Position numbers and translations under genes: made by a program. 5,982 nt of DNA. Source: Pseudorhodobacter sp. Lineage in GTDB: Bacteria > Pseudomonadota > Alphaproteobacteria > Rhodobacterales > Rhodobacteraceae. Shown in pieces: positions 5,723-5,982 of the stretch. The stretch is from NCBI GenBank assembly GCA_014378345.1, contig JACMNW010000431.1, forward strand, positions 1 through 5,982. Reading direction: 5' to 3'. Under the pieces are notes generated by a model. It had not been told where the DNA came from and did no database searches. It worked only from the letters and a program-made list of their open reading frames with translations. How positions within the stretch are numbered: the stretch's first letter is position 1; every line of letters starts with the position of its first letter.

Positions 5723-5982
5723 TTATACTGCGATCGCACGGCCTTCGCGCACAGATTGAAGCGCCGCTTCGGCCAAAACCAACGCAGCCAAACCGTCTGC
5801 GCCACTTGGGCTTGGGCTGGCACCGCCTGCTACAACCGCAATAAACGCCGCAATTTCTGCGGCATAAGCCTCGGTGTAGCGGGTCATGAAAAAGTCATGC
5901 AGTGGCGGGCGGGTATAGCCATCGGCATTGGCCAGCTCGATGCTGATTGGGCGTTGGTTTTCGGCGGCGATCATGCCCTTGG
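5723..5982 (-). CDS. iolG: Inositol 2-dehydrogenase-like Gfo/Idh/MocA oxidoreductase, C-terminal part (5' end outside window)
   Basis: C-terminal 85 residues and TAA stop of an NAD-dependent cytoplasmic oxidoreductase; the reading frame stays open to the window edge, so the N-terminal Rossmann domain is not visible. Family hallmarks at the end of the protein are GM followed by ENQRPISIE, then FFMTRYTEAYAAEIAAFI, and PSPSGADGLAALVLAEAALQSVREGR, the pattern of alphaproteobacterial IolG/Idh proteins that oxidise myo-inositol to 2-keto-myo-inositol. Full-length members have about 330 residues, so roughly three quarters is missing. It points the same way as the transporter but is separated from it by a terminator and a promoter, so it is probably a separate unit. 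Paralogues acting on scyllo-inositol, other inositols or sugars share this ending, so the exact substrate is uncertain. Confidence 0.8.
   Translation of the reverse strand, partial: KGMIAAENQRPISIELANADGYTRPPLHDFFMTRYTEAYAAEIAAFIAVVAGGASPSPSGADGLAALVLAEAALQSVREGRAIAV

Noticed and set aside
5623..5844. Small plus-strand open frame spanning the terminator and the oxidoreductase end
   Set aside because: It crosses the terminator hairpin and runs antisense to the conserved IolG-like C-terminus. No ribosome site or family likeness.

Overview
The window reads as a chromosomal segment of an alphaproteobacterium, most likely a Rhodobacteraceae (Roseobacter-like) species. This rests on moderate GC content, Rhodobacterales-like protein sequences, and a CUT1-type carbohydrate/polyol ABC transporter of the GlpVSTPQ family known from rhizobia and relatives. 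All five supportable genes lie on the minus strand, so the window reads right to left.

Layout from right to left: (1) 5723-5982 is the C-terminal end of an inositol 2-dehydrogenase-like Gfo/Idh/MocA oxidoreductase, cut by the window edge. It is followed by an intrinsic terminator at 5659-5700. (2) 5430-5660 is an AT-rich non-coding region with a good -35 box, candidate -10 boxes, a 13-bp near-perfect direct repeat bracketing the core promoter, and an upstream imperfect dyad. (3) 3690-5429 encodes a 579-residue periplasmic solute-binding protein with a signal peptide. (4) 3565-3689 is a 125-nt intercistronic gap with two strong hairpins that lack U-tracts. (5) 2500-3564 and 1408-2487 encode two different MalK-like ATPases, and 545-1411 and 1-537 encode two six-helix-type permeases. 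The last is cut by the left edge. Spacing in the ATPase/permease block is tight (12-nt gap, 4-nt overlap, 7-nt gap), so it is one translationally coupled operon.

Together the genes form a complete importer: the binding protein captures a small polyol or sugar in the periplasm, two permeases form the channel, and two ATPases drive uptake. The closest architecture I recognise is the rhizobial glycerol transporter GlpSTPQV, but the substrate cannot be fixed here. The oxidoreductase next door suggests an inositol-like or other polyol/sugar substrate is also possible. The most notable observation is that the two ATPases are complementary mutants in their motifs. One has a canonical LSGGQ but has lost the H-loop histidine. 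The other has the histidine but a degenerate signature (LSPDV). A heterodimer would therefore have one consensus and one degenerate ATP site. No mobile element, CRISPR array, tRNA or rRNA was seen, and I see no clearly undescribed system.
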